From Hyphomicrobiales bacterium (lineage in GTDB: Bacteria > Pseudomonadota > Alphaproteobacteria > Rhizobiales > Devosiaceae): 7,693 bases of DNA. Both the position numbers and the translations under genes were made by a program. The notes under the pieces were generated by a model. That model saw only the letters and a program-made list of their open reading frames with translations. It ran no database searches and was not told the origin of the DNA. The stretch spans positions 1 through 7,693 of the forward strand of contig JALWTJ010000131.1 in NCBI GenBank assembly GCA_027082895.1, written 5' to 3'. Of the stretch, positions 1-6,134 are shown piece by piece (within the stretch, counting starts at the first letter, position 1; every line of letters starts with the position of its first letter).

Positions 1-356
1 AATGCGCCATCATTCAGAACGTGACAGCGGAAAACCAGCCCAATGTGGGGCTGAGCGTCATCGTGCTGAAAACGGCGGACCAGCAGGCCCGCCTGCTGCG
101 AGTGCTGGTGCCGCTGGGGGTTCTGCTACCCAACGGGCTGGGGCTGAACGTGGATGGCAAGGACATGGGCCGGGTCGCTTTCGTGCGCTGCCTGCCCAAT
201 GGCTGCGTTGCCGAAGTGATCATGGATGATGCGCTTCTGGATGTTCTGTCCAAGGGCAATACGGCCATTTTCGTGGTGTTCAAGACACCGGAGGAGGGTA
301 TCGGCATCCCCGTTTCACTGAACGGCTTCAGTGAAGGATTTGCCGCCCTGCCCTGA
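1..356 (+). CDS. IalB-family (invasion-associated locus B) protein, 3' part only
   Basis: The reading frame is open from the window edge (first whole codon at 3) to TGA at 354-356, so only the last 117 or so residues are present. The pattern matches the C-terminal half of the IalB family: a cysteine at the first visible codon in a C-A-I-I-Q context, then PLGVLLPNGLGLNVDGK, an F-V-R-C-x3-G-C cysteine pair (codons 189-191 and 204-206), and the closing IPVSLNGFSEGFAALP. The family consists of secreted or periplasmic alphaproteobacterial proteins, first named for erythrocyte invasion in Bartonella. In free-living bacteria their role is unknown and invasion should not be assumed. The paired cysteines suggest disulfides in the periplasm. 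The signal peptide and true start lie outside the window. An apparent GTG start at 21 is internal to the frame. No convincing terminator follows. Confidence 0.8.
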   Translation, partial: CAIIQNVTAENQPNVGLSVIVLKTADQQARLLRVLVPLGVLLPNGLGLNVDGKDMGRVAFVRCLPNGCVAEVIMDDALLDVLSKGNTAIFVVFKTPEEGIGIPVSLNGFSEGFAALP

Positions 357-390
357 TCTTTGGTGCTGGCCAGCGGGACCGAGAGAAACC

Positions 391-428
391 GGGTGGCTTC
401 CAGGGAAATGGGTGGCTTCCGGGGAAAT
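391..428. repeat. 19-bp tandem duplication, two copies
   Basis: Two head-to-tail copies of a 19-bp unit, GGGTGGCTTCCAGGGAAAT at 391-409 and GGGTGGCTTCCGGGGAAAT at 410-428, differ at one base. They lie in the non-coding leader between the IalB-type gene and the glycosyltransferase. The unit length is not a multiple of three, which fits non-coding DNA. It may be a slippage duplication or a doubled protein-binding site; nothing here decides between them. Confidence 0.85.
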
Positions 429-509
429 GGATGATCCAGGCAAGGTCGTGTGCCATTTCCTGCTTATGAACCCGTTCAACACAATCATGTCAGGCGGCGC
501 CGATTCCCC

Positions 510-1550
510 ATGAAACGCATTCTCATCGTGACCGATGCCTGGTATCCGCAGATCAACGGGGTCGTGCGCTCCCTTGACCGGCTGGCACATGTCCTGCGGG
601 CGCAGGGACTTGCGGTTGACTTTCTCGAGCCGTCCCATTTCCGCACCTTCCCCATGCCCACCTACCGGGAAATCCGCCTGTCGGTTCCCGTACCCGGATC
701 CATCAAGACCCATTTCCGCGCCCTTCGCCCCGACGGGATACACATTGCCACCGAAGGCCCCCTGGGGGCGGTGGCCCGGCGCTACTGCATGAAGCGGAAG
801 CTGGCCTTTGCTACCTCCTTTCACACCCAGTATCCCGAATATATAAGGGCGCGGGCGCCAGTGCCGCTCAAATGGAGCTATGCCTATTTCCGGCGGTTTC
901 ATGCCAGCGCCGCCCACACGCTGGTTTCTTCCCCTTCCGTGGCCCGCAAGCTCAAGCAGCGCGGCTTCAACCATATCGTGGACTGGTCGCTGGGGGTTGA
1001 TCTTGAGCGCTTCAACCCGTCGTGCCGCAACGAAGCTGCCCCCGATTTTGCCGGATTGAAGCGCCCCGTCTTTCTTTACGTGGGCCGGGTGTCGGTGGAA
1101 AAGAACCCGCAGGCTTTCCTGAAGCTGGACCTGCCCGGCACCAAGCTGGTGGTGGGGGACGGGCCGCTGGTCGAGCAGTTGAAAAGGGATTTTCCGGACG
1201 CCAGGTTTGCCGGCGCAAAGAAGGGGGCGGAATTGTCCCGTTATTATGCCAGTGCCGACTGCCTCGTCTTTCCCTCGCGCACCGACACGTTCGGGCTGGT
1301 GATGCTGGAAGCTCTTGCCAGCGGCCTTCCGGTGGCGGCCTATCCGGTGCAGGGACCATTGGACGTGATCGGGGATTCGGGGGCCGGGGTGCTGGATGAT
1401 GATCTGGGCAAGGCGGCCCTCGCCGCCGCACGGATCCCGCGGGAGGTCTGCCGGCGCCATGCGGGGAATTTCACCTGGGAGGCCAGCGCCCGCACCTTCC
1501 TTGCCCACCTGCCGGACAATTCCTTTCGCCCCCCCGTCCCCTCTGCCTGA
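510..1550 (+). CDS. Family GT4 glycosyltransferase, alpha-mannosyltransferase-like
   Basis: A 346-residue cytosolic or membrane-associated glycosyltransferase of the GT-B fold, which transfers a sugar from a nucleotide donor and retains the anomeric configuration. The N-terminal acceptor domain opens with MKRILIVTDAWYPQINGVV, whose NGVV (16-19) is the usual GT4 glycine-rich loop, and carries SFHTQYPEY at 103-111 with His105. The C-terminal donor domain has FLYVGRVSVEKNP (188-200), VVGDGP (214-219) and FPSRTDTFGLVMLEALASG (254-272). The family's E-x7-E motif is D259-x7-E267 here, a form I associate with the mannosyltransferase/SqdX-like branch. The start at 510 is chosen because MKRILIV is the normal family N-terminus; a GTG at 450 would add 20 unlike residues. 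A weak AGGCGG (492-497) precedes it. The donor (GDP-mannose is likely) and acceptor lipid or glycan cannot be read from sequence. No other glycan gene is adjacent. Confidence 0.85.
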   Translation: MKRILIVTDAWYPQINGVVRSLDRLAHVLRAQGLAVDFLEPSHFRTFPMPTYREIRLSVPVPGSIKTHFRALRPDGIHIATEGPLGAVARRYCMKRKLAFATSFHTQYPEYIRARAPVPLKWSYAYFRRFHASAAHTLVSSPSVARKLKQRGFNHIVDWSLGVDLERFNPSCRNEAAPDFAGLKRPVFLYVGRVSVEKNPQAFLKLDLPGTKLVVGDGPLVEQLKRDFPDARFAGAKKGAELSRYYASADCLVFPSRTDTFGLVMLEALASGLPVAAYPVQGPLDVIGDSGAGVLDDDLGKAALAAARIPREVCRRHAGNFTWEASARTFLAHLPDNSFRPPVPSA

Positions 1551-1635
1551 CGCCCGGCTCTGCCTGACACCTCCTTTCACCCCCTTCTGAACGTACGCGG
1601 CCCCCTTGGCATCTGCCCCTCTTTCTCCGCACCCC

Positions 1636-1663
1636 TTGCGAAAGCGTCAGATCACACTACCTT
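1636..1663 (+). promoter_or_regulatory. Weak candidate sigma70-type promoter for the MATE gene
   Basis: TTGCGA (1636-1641) and TACCTT (1658-1663) are 16 bp apart, about 30 bases before the MATE start. Each hexamer matches its consensus only partly (4/6 and 3/6). The 143-bp gap after the glycosyltransferase makes a separate promoter plausible, but read-through from upstream is equally possible. Confidence 0.25.
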
Positions 1664-1693
1664 GGTCGAAACAGGTTTCCCGGAGAAAGATGC

Positions 1694-3058
1694 ATGTCAG
1701 CAACCAAAACGCGGTCACAGGCCGTGTTCACGCGTGGCTCGACCATGGGCCATGTCATCGTGATGACATCCACGGCAGCGGTAGGCATGATGGCGATCTT
1801 CTTTGTCGATGCGGTCACGCTGTTCTATATTTCCTCGCTGAACGATCCGACCCAGACGGCGGCAGTGGGCCGGGCAAGCTATGTCATCGGTTTCCTGATC
1901 GCCATTTCGGTGGGCATGATGATCGGCTCCTCGGTTCTGATTGCCCGCTCCATCGGTGCCGGAAAGGAAGATGCGGCGCGGCGCTATGCGGGATCGGCCC
2001 TGTCCGGGGTAGCACTGGTGTCGGCGCTGTTTGTCGGCCTGCTGTTTTTCCTGACGGATGCATTGTTGCGCACACTGGGGGCGCAAGGGGTCGCCCTGGC
2101 CCATGCCCAGCGCTACCTGCTCATCATCCTGCCTGCCATGCCCTTCATGAGCGTCGGCATGGTGAGCATGGGCATCCTGCGCGCCTGGGGGGCGGCTCGC
2201 CAGTCCATGTACATCACGCTGGCGGGGGGCGTTCTGACGGCCAGCCTGGACCCGATCTTCATCTTTGTGCTGCACATGGAAGTGACGGGCGCCGCCATCG
2301 TGTCGCTGATCGCGCGGATCAGCTTTGCCATCTACGGGCTGTTCCTGGTGCTGCGGGTCAACCGGATGGTGCGCTTTGCCCCCTTCGGGCAGATGCTGGC
2401 GGACATGGGGGAAATGGCGCGGCTGGGCATTCCGGCCATCCTGACCAATCTGGGGGCACCGGTGGGCGCCTTTCTGATTGCGCAGAAGGTATCCGAATAC
2501 GGAGATGCAGCACTGGCCGGCCAATCGGTTGTCGATCGGTTGATCCCGCTGGCCTTCGGGGTCATCTTTGCCCTTTCGGGGGCAGTGGGGCCGATCATCG
2601 GGCAGAATTTCGGAGCCGGGCTGATCGGGCGGACGCGGCAAACCCTGCGGGACGGGGTGCTGTTCAACAGCATCTATGTCCTTTTTGCCTGGGGCGCGCT
2701 GTATCTGGCGCGCAACGCCATCATTTCCGCCTATTCGGCAAGCGGGGACATGGCATTGATGATCGACCTTTTCTGCTCCGTCGCAGCGGCGGCCTTTTTC
2801 TTCAATGGCATGCTGTTCGTCACCAATGCCACTTTCAACAATCTGGGCAAGCCCCTGTGGGCCACCGGGTTCAACTGGCTGCGCCAGACCGTGGGCGTTC
2901 TGCCGTTCATCGCGGCCGGGGCAGCATGGAACGGGCTGACCGGCATTGCCTATGGCATCGTTGCGGGCAGCGCCCCGTTTGCCCTGCTGGCGCTGTTTTT
3001 TGCCTTCCGGCTGATTTCCAGCCTGGCGCCCGGCACAGCAGCCAGGGCATCTGCCTAA
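1694..3058 (+). CDS. MATE-family efflux transporter (NorM/DinF superfamily)
   Basis: A 454-residue inner-membrane protein, almost entirely hydrophobic segments with short loops, consistent with the 12 helices and usual 440-480 residue size of MATE exporters. These pumps use Na+ or H+ gradients to expel cationic drugs, dyes or metabolites. The family's internal duplication is visible: IGSSVLIARSIGAGKEDAARR (77-97) in the first half is echoed by VGPIIGQNFGAGLIGRTRQ (298-316) in the second. SLDPIFIF (184-191) matches the conserved segment in helices 5-6 of MATE proteins. The start at 1694 has a good GGAG (1682-1685) eight bases upstream; an ATG at 1690 is out of frame. The gene stands alone between the glycosyltransferase and a leftward hairpin. 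The substrate is unknown, and export of a glycolipid or antibiotic cannot be inferred from the neighbour. Confidence 0.9.
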   Translation: MSATKTRSQAVFTRGSTMGHVIVMTSTAAVGMMAIFFVDAVTLFYISSLNDPTQTAAVGRASYVIGFLIAISVGMMIGSSVLIARSIGAGKEDAARRYAGSALSGVALVSALFVGLLFFLTDALLRTLGAQGVALAHAQRYLLIILPAMPFMSVGMVSMGILRAWGAARQSMYITLAGGVLTASLDPIFIFVLHMEVTGAAIVSLIARISFAIYGLFLVLRVNRMVRFAPFGQMLADMGEMARLGIPAILTNLGAPVGAFLIAQKVSEYGDAALAGQSVVDRLIPLAFGVIFALSGAVGPIIGQNFGAGLIGRTRQTLRDGVLFNSIYVLFAWGALYLARNAIISAYSASGDMALMIDLFCSVAAAAFFFNGMLFVTNATFNNLGKPLWATGFNWLRQTVGVLPFIAAGAAWNGLTGIAYGIVAGSAPFALLALFFAFRLISSLAPGTAARASA

Positions 3059-3088
3059 AAGGCAGGAGGCGTTGGCCTTGCCACGGCG

Positions 3089-3127
3089 GAAACAAAACCA
3101 CCCCGCCAGCTGGGGAGCCTGGCGGGG
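3089..3127 (-). terminator. Rho-independent terminator of the DUF1127 gene
   Basis: CCCCGCCAG (3101-3109) pairs perfectly with CTGGCGGGG (3119-3127), a 9-bp GC-rich stem with a 9-base loop. Read on the minus strand it is followed by TGGTTTTGTTT, a U-rich tail. It lies 55 bases beyond the DUF1127 stop. In the plus direction the stem is followed by CGGAGCGC with no U-run, so it would end the MATE transcript poorly. Confidence 0.75.
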
Positions 3128-3182
3128 CGGAGCGCTTCCTTCAAGAGGCGCCCGGCTGAGGGAAGAAATTGTTTCCTTCCAG

Positions 3183-3383
3183 TCAGCCGATCTCGATTCG
3201 GGCACGGCGTTCCCGCCGGGCCTGCAGGTGGGCAGCACGACGTTCCGCGCCCATGAAACGGGTATCGTAGATGTCCGAACGGGTCAGACCCACGTCGCAC
3301 AGAAGATGGGAATCCAGCTGCGACAGGCGCCGCTCGGAAACGCGGGATACGAAGAAACGGGTGATGGCGTTCATCATGGTCAT
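3183..3383 (-). CDS. DUF1127 (YjiS-like) small basic protein
   Basis: A 66-residue, strongly basic protein. The DUF1127 signature spans roughly residues 4-38: NAITRFF at the N-terminus, then RRLSQLDSHLLCDVGLTRSDI at 18-38 with the conserved L-D-x3-L-x-D-[IV]-G-[IL]-x-R pattern. The tail from residue 47 is mostly Arg, Ala and Glu. Start 3383 is chosen because AAGGAG (3391-3396) lies seven bases before it; an in-frame start at 3407 would put that site inside the gene. DUF1127 proteins abound in alphaproteobacteria. One, CcaF1 of Rhodobacter, binds RNA, and others affect phosphate and carbon metabolism. A basic RNA-binding role here is inference. The gene diverges from the LysR regulator across a 132-bp control region, and its own terminator follows, so it is probably a short monocistronic transcript under LysR control. 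Confidence 0.88.
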   Translation of the reverse strand: MTMMNAITRFFVSRVSERRLSQLDSHLLCDVGLTRSDIYDTRFMGAERRAAHLQARRERRARIEIG

Positions 3384-3390
3384 GATCTTT

Positions 3391-3396
3391 CTCCTT
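3391..3396 (-). promoter_or_regulatory. Ribosome-binding site of the DUF1127 gene
   Basis: On the minus strand AAGGAG is followed seven bases later by ATG (3381-3383), an optimal layout. It decides the start in favour of the 66-residue product over the longer frame beginning at 3407. It also excludes the two further in-frame ATGs at 3377 and 3374, which sit less well spaced. Confidence 0.75.
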
Positions 3397-3456
3397 GTCC
3401 GGGCCAATCCGGCGGATGGGCTGTTGTTCGGTAACGGGGAAAGGTAGGGGATTGCT

Positions 3457-3510
3457 TTTCATCAGTCCAACAAATAGATTTCATCATGTCGATAAATAAC
3501 TGTGATGAAT
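3457..3510. promoter_or_regulatory. Operator-like repeats in the LysR/DUF1127 divergent region
   Basis: TTTCATCA occurs at 3457-3464 and again at 3479-3486, with starts 22 bp apart (about two helical turns). The reverse orientation TGATGAA follows at 3503-3509, giving an inverted pair with the second copy. Between them ATC-N5-GAT (3483-3493) makes a short dyad of the kind seen in LysR T-N11-A boxes. The segment is AT-rich against GC-rich surroundings and lies just before the LysR start, a typical place for an autoregulatory site that also activates the divergent gene. Binding is inferred, not shown. Confidence 0.5.
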
Positions 3511-3515
3511 GAGCC

Positions 3516-4406
3516 ATGGCATCTCCCCTTGATCTGGACCAGTTGCAGAGTTTCTGCGCCATTGCCGATTGCGGCAGTTTCACCGAGGCGGCGCGACGGG
3601 TTCACAAGACCCAGTCCGCGGTTTCCATGCAGATAAAGCGGCTGGAAGAACGGCTAGGCCAGCAATTGTTCTTTCGTGAGGGCCGCTCGATCCGGCTCAG
3701 CGAACAGGGCAACGAACTGTACGCGCGGGCGCGGCGCATGTTGCGCATCAACGCGGAAATCATGAACAGGTTTTCCGGTGATGATCTTTCCGGCTCGATC
3801 CGCTTTGGTGTTCCGGACGATTATGCGGTGCGCCTGCTGCCGGTGATCCTGTCCCAGTTCCAGCGCTCCCACCCCCGGATCGCGGTGGACGTGAAATGCA
3901 TGGCCTCCGAAGAATTGCTGGCGGGCATGCATGGGGGACGGTTCGACCTGATCGTGTTCACCCAGGGAACCCAGCATGAATTTGGCGAACTTTTCCGCAC
4001 CGAAAGAATGCACTGGGTGGGGGAACGCAACGGCACGGCCATCACGCTGGACCCCCTGCCGCTGGCGGTGGGGGACCGGTGCTGCTGCTGGCGCAAGAAT
4101 GCCATTGACGGGCTGAACCGGCAGGGGCGGGAATTCCGCATTGCCTATACCTCGTCCAACGCTACCGCCATCACCAGCGCCGTGCTGTCCGACCTGGCGG
4201 TGGGCATCCTGCCCGAAAGCGCCATTCAGCAGGGCATGCAGATCCTTGGCAAGGAACACGGGCTGCCCCGGCTTCCGGACACGCAGGTGGCGGTGATGCG
4301 GGCGAGCCATTCCTTTGGCGGCATCTATGATGCGCTGAGCAATCACATCGGTGCCTGCCTGGGCAATCTGGAAGAGGACGGGGCAAAATTGCAGGTGGCC
4401 GAGTAG
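3516..4406 (+). CDS. LysR-family transcriptional regulator, LsrB/VtlR-like
   Basis: A 296-residue cytoplasmic DNA-binding regulator of standard LTTR length. The N-terminal winged helix-turn-helix covers about residues 5-64, with the recognition region SFTEAARRVHKTQSAVSMQI (21-40) followed by KRLEERLGQQLFFREGRSIRLSEQG (41-65). The linker helix runs to about 85 and the periplasmic-binding-fold effector domain spans 93-290, including GSIRFGVPDDYAVRLLPVIL (93-112) and SDLAVGILPESAI (225-237). From memory, the MASPLDLDQLQSF start and the PDDYA segment closely resemble rhizobial LsrB and Brucella VtlR, which control DUF1127 genes, a small RNA and redox functions. The divergent DUF1127 neighbour supports that. 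Unusually, residues 189-191 are three successive cysteines; Cys14, 19, 128 and 281 are the others. LsrB is reported to sense oxidation through cysteines. The start is fixed by the family N-terminus; the ribosome-binding site is weak (GATGA at 3504-3508). Confidence 0.87.
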   Translation: MASPLDLDQLQSFCAIADCGSFTEAARRVHKTQSAVSMQIKRLEERLGQQLFFREGRSIRLSEQGNELYARARRMLRINAEIMNRFSGDDLSGSIRFGVPDDYAVRLLPVILSQFQRSHPRIAVDVKCMASEELLAGMHGGRFDLIVFTQGTQHEFGELFRTERMHWVGERNGTAITLDPLPLAVGDRCCCWRKNAIDGLNRQGREFRIAYTSSNATAITSAVLSDLAVGILPESAIQQGMQILGKEHGLPRLPDTQVAVMRASHSFGGIYDALSNHIGACLGNLEEDGAKLQVAE

Positions 4407-4481
4407 CGGGCAGTCTTCGCCGACAACCACCACTGCCAAGAGTGCAGGCGGGGGCGCATGGCTTTGAAACAGCAGGAACGC

Positions 4482-4514
4482 AAAAAGGCAGGGGCGCCCG
4501 ATGCGGCCGTTGCC
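4482..4514 (-). terminator. Probable Rho-independent terminator of gshA
   Basis: On the minus strand, immediately after the gshA stop, GGCA-AC-GGC pairs with GCC-CC-TGCC across a 10-base loop (outer arms 4511-4514 and 4487-4490). A run of five U residues from 4486 to 4482 follows. The 2x2 internal bulge makes the stem imperfect, but the position and U-run fit. GGGCGCCC (4492-4499) also forms a palindrome inside it. Confidence 0.55.
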
Positions 4515-5888
4515 TCAGGTAATCATGGGATCCTTGAACAGCTGGTTCAGATCTCCATGCCATTCCCCTTCGTAGCGCTCCAGCAGGCGTTCAGCGGCGG
4601 TCTTTCCCGTTTCCACGATATGGTTGAGGGGCGCAAGAAACTGGGTCTCGTCCATCTGTTCCCAGTTGAGGCGGGCGCGCGCCTTCAGGCCGGCGGCACT
4701 GATCTGGAGCGCACGGGCGGCCAGTTCGCGCACCGTTTCCTTGCGGAAGGGGGCATGGATGGCCTGTTGCGGCACGCGGTCACGCAATTCCTGACGTTCC
4801 TGTTCGCTCCAGTCCCTGACCATGTCCCAGGCCGCATCAAGGGCATCCGCATCGTAGAGCAGGCCCACCCAGAAAGCAGGAAGCGCACAGATATCGGCCC
4901 AGGAGCCGCAATCGGCACCCCGCATTTCAAGGAACTGCTTCAGGCGCACTTCGGGAAAAATGGTCGAGATGTGATCTTCCCAATCGGCTACGCTGGGCCG
5001 TTCGCCGGGCAGTTGAGGCAGTTTGCCATCCATGAAGGCCCGGAAACTCTCGCCGGCGCAATTGATATATTTGCCGTTGCGCATGACAAAATACATGGGC
5101 ACGTCCAGCGCATAATCCACATAGCGCTCGAACCCCATCCCCGGTTCAAAGGCAAAGGGCAGCATGCCGGTGCGGTCCGGGTCGGTGTTCTGCCAGATAT
5201 GGGAGCGATAGGACAGATAGCCGCTGGGCTTGCCGTCCAGGAACGGGGAATTGGCAAAAAGGGCGGTGGCCACCGGTTGCAGGGCAAGGGAAACCCGCAA
5301 TTTCTTCACCATGTCTGCTTCGCTTGAAAAATCCAGATTGACCTGGACCGTACACGAACGGAACATCATGCTCTGGCCCAGAGGGCCCATCTTTTCCATA
5401 TAAGGAGCCATGATGGCATAACGGCTCTTGGGCATGGGGGAAATGTCCTTCAACCCCCAGGTCGGAATGACGCCGATACCCAGAAAGCCAATGCCCATGG
5501 GTTCGGCGATATCGCGCAGCAGGCGCAGATGCTCGGCCGTTTCCGAACAGGTCTGGTGCACCGTTTCCAGCGGAGCACCGGACAGTTCCAGCTGCCCCCC
5601 CGGCTCAAGGGAAATGGCACCGCCGCCATCGGGATCCTTCAGCCCGATCAGGGCGTCCCCGTCCATCAGGGGCAGCCAGCCGGAGCTTTGGGCGGTCTTT
5701 TCCAGCAGGGCACGGATGCCGTTTTCCCCCTCGTAAGGGACCTGGGAATTGTCCTTGCGGTAAAAGACGAATTTTTCGTGTTCGGTGCCGATTCGCCACT
5801 GGTCGGGTGGCTTGTTTCCGCGCGCCAGGGTTTCGATCAGGTCGGCCCGCGTGGCGATTTGCGGGGAAGTGCCGGTTTCGTGTGCCAT
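4515..5888 (-). CDS. gshA: Glutamate-cysteine ligase, plant/alphaproteobacterial type (GCS2)
   Basis: Catalyses ATP-dependent joining of L-cysteine to the gamma-carboxyl of L-glutamate (EC 6.3.2.2), the first and usually limiting step of glutathione synthesis in the cytosol. The 457-residue product has the family's usual size. Visible landmarks are WRIGTEHEKF (31-40) and ISLEPGGQLELSG (92-104) with acidic residues expected to bind metal and glutamate, HQTCSETAEH (111-120), MGIGFLGIGVIPTW (131-144), FRSCTVQVNLDF (176-187), and EMRGADCGSWADICALPAFW (321-340). Cys114 and Cys334 sit at the positions that form a regulatory disulfide in the plant enzyme, so redox control is possible. Start 5888 is chosen because MAHETGTSPQ begins the conserved region's usual lead-in; a frame extension to 5999 overlaps the likely promoter. 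The gene is convergent with the LysR regulator and divergent from ubiA. The next enzyme, gshB, is not in the window. Confidence 0.93.
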   Translation of the reverse strand: MAHETGTSPQIATRADLIETLARGNKPPDQWRIGTEHEKFVFYRKDNSQVPYEGENGIRALLEKTAQSSGWLPLMDGDALIGLKDPDGGGAISLEPGGQLELSGAPLETVHQTCSETAEHLRLLRDIAEPMGIGFLGIGVIPTWGLKDISPMPKSRYAIMAPYMEKMGPLGQSMMFRSCTVQVNLDFSSEADMVKKLRVSLALQPVATALFANSPFLDGKPSGYLSYRSHIWQNTDPDRTGMLPFAFEPGMGFERYVDYALDVPMYFVMRNGKYINCAGESFRAFMDGKLPQLPGERPSVADWEDHISTIFPEVRLKQFLEMRGADCGSWADICALPAFWVGLLYDADALDAAWDMVRDWSEQERQELRDRVPQQAIHAPFRKETVRELAARALQISAAGLKARARLNWEQMDETQFLAPLNHIVETGKTAAERLLERYEGEWHGDLNQLFKDPMIT

Positions 5889-5958
5889 GGGGTCTCGCTG
5901 ACGATCCGACCGGTCCCGTGACCATGCGGATATGTTTGCCGGTTGAATGTGCGGGCAC

Positions 5959-5986
5959 AATATAGGCTGCCTCCTCACGGAATCAA
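5959..5986 (-). promoter_or_regulatory. Candidate sigma70-type promoter of gshA
   Basis: On the minus strand TTGATT (5986-5981) and TATATT (5964-5959) are 16 bp apart, a good match for both hexamers in a GC-rich region. Transcription would begin near 5952, giving a leader of about 64 bases before the ATG at 5888. The promoter lies inside the longer in-frame extension of gshA, which supports the shorter start. Confidence 0.55.
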
Positions 5987-5996
5987 CGATTAATCG
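5987..5996. promoter_or_regulatory. Perfect 10-bp palindrome abutting the gshA -35 box
   Basis: CGATTAATCG reads the same on both strands and directly abuts the upstream edge of the proposed -35 hexamer of gshA. A short AT-centred dyad in this position is a plausible activator or repressor site. No regulator can be named from it. Confidence 0.35.
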
Positions 5997-6106
5997 CAAA
6001 ATGACGATGGATCATGTTCAAGGTTGCGTGACGGCCGGAAACTTTCCCCGCGGCAACGCCTGTAAGTGCGGCACTGCCGTCCTGCACCTGCCGAGCGCCT
6101 TTCATC

Positions 6107-6134
6107 TTGACTTGAACGGCAGCGGGCCTAGCCT
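6107..6134 (+). promoter_or_regulatory. Weak candidate promoter of ubiA
   Basis: TTGACT (6107-6112) is a strong -35 match; 16 bases on, TAGCCT (6129-6134) is a poor -10. Transcription would start near 6141, leaving a short leader of about 24 bases to the ubiA ATG, with ACGGAA (6155-6160) as a modest ribosome-binding site. Confidence 0.35.

Noticed and set aside
331..513. 60-codon plus-strand frame in the leader of the glycosyltransferase, whose stop overlaps the ATG at 510
   Set aside because: It contains the 19-bp duplication, resembles no protein family, and has no ribosome-binding site. The stop-start overlap looks like chance.
315..1580. 421-codon minus-strand frame opposite the glycosyltransferase
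   Set aside because: It is a GC-rich antisense shadow, low in complexity and rich in Gly, Arg and Pro, with no family resemblance. The plus-strand frame has clear GT4 motifs.
1606..3159. 517-codon plus-strand frame overlapping the MATE gene
   Set aside because: It is a shifted-frame shadow rich in Gly, Arg, His and Cys. The frame at 1694 gives a textbook membrane transporter with internal duplication.
1715..3238. 507-codon minus-strand frame opposite the MATE gene
   Set aside because: Very rich in Arg, Gln, Gly and His, with no domain. It also crosses the DUF1127 gene in another frame and its terminator.
4409..4437. GGCAGT / ACTGCC inverted repeat just after the LysR stop, as a terminator
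   Set aside because: The stem is only 6 bp with a 17-base loop, and no U-run follows.
4458..5327. 289-codon plus-strand frame opposite gshA
   Set aside because: Antisense shadow of a strongly conserved enzyme; no family resemblance.
5889..5999. 37-residue N-terminal extension of gshA from the in-frame start at 5999
   Set aside because: The extension is unlike the family and covers the best promoter candidate.
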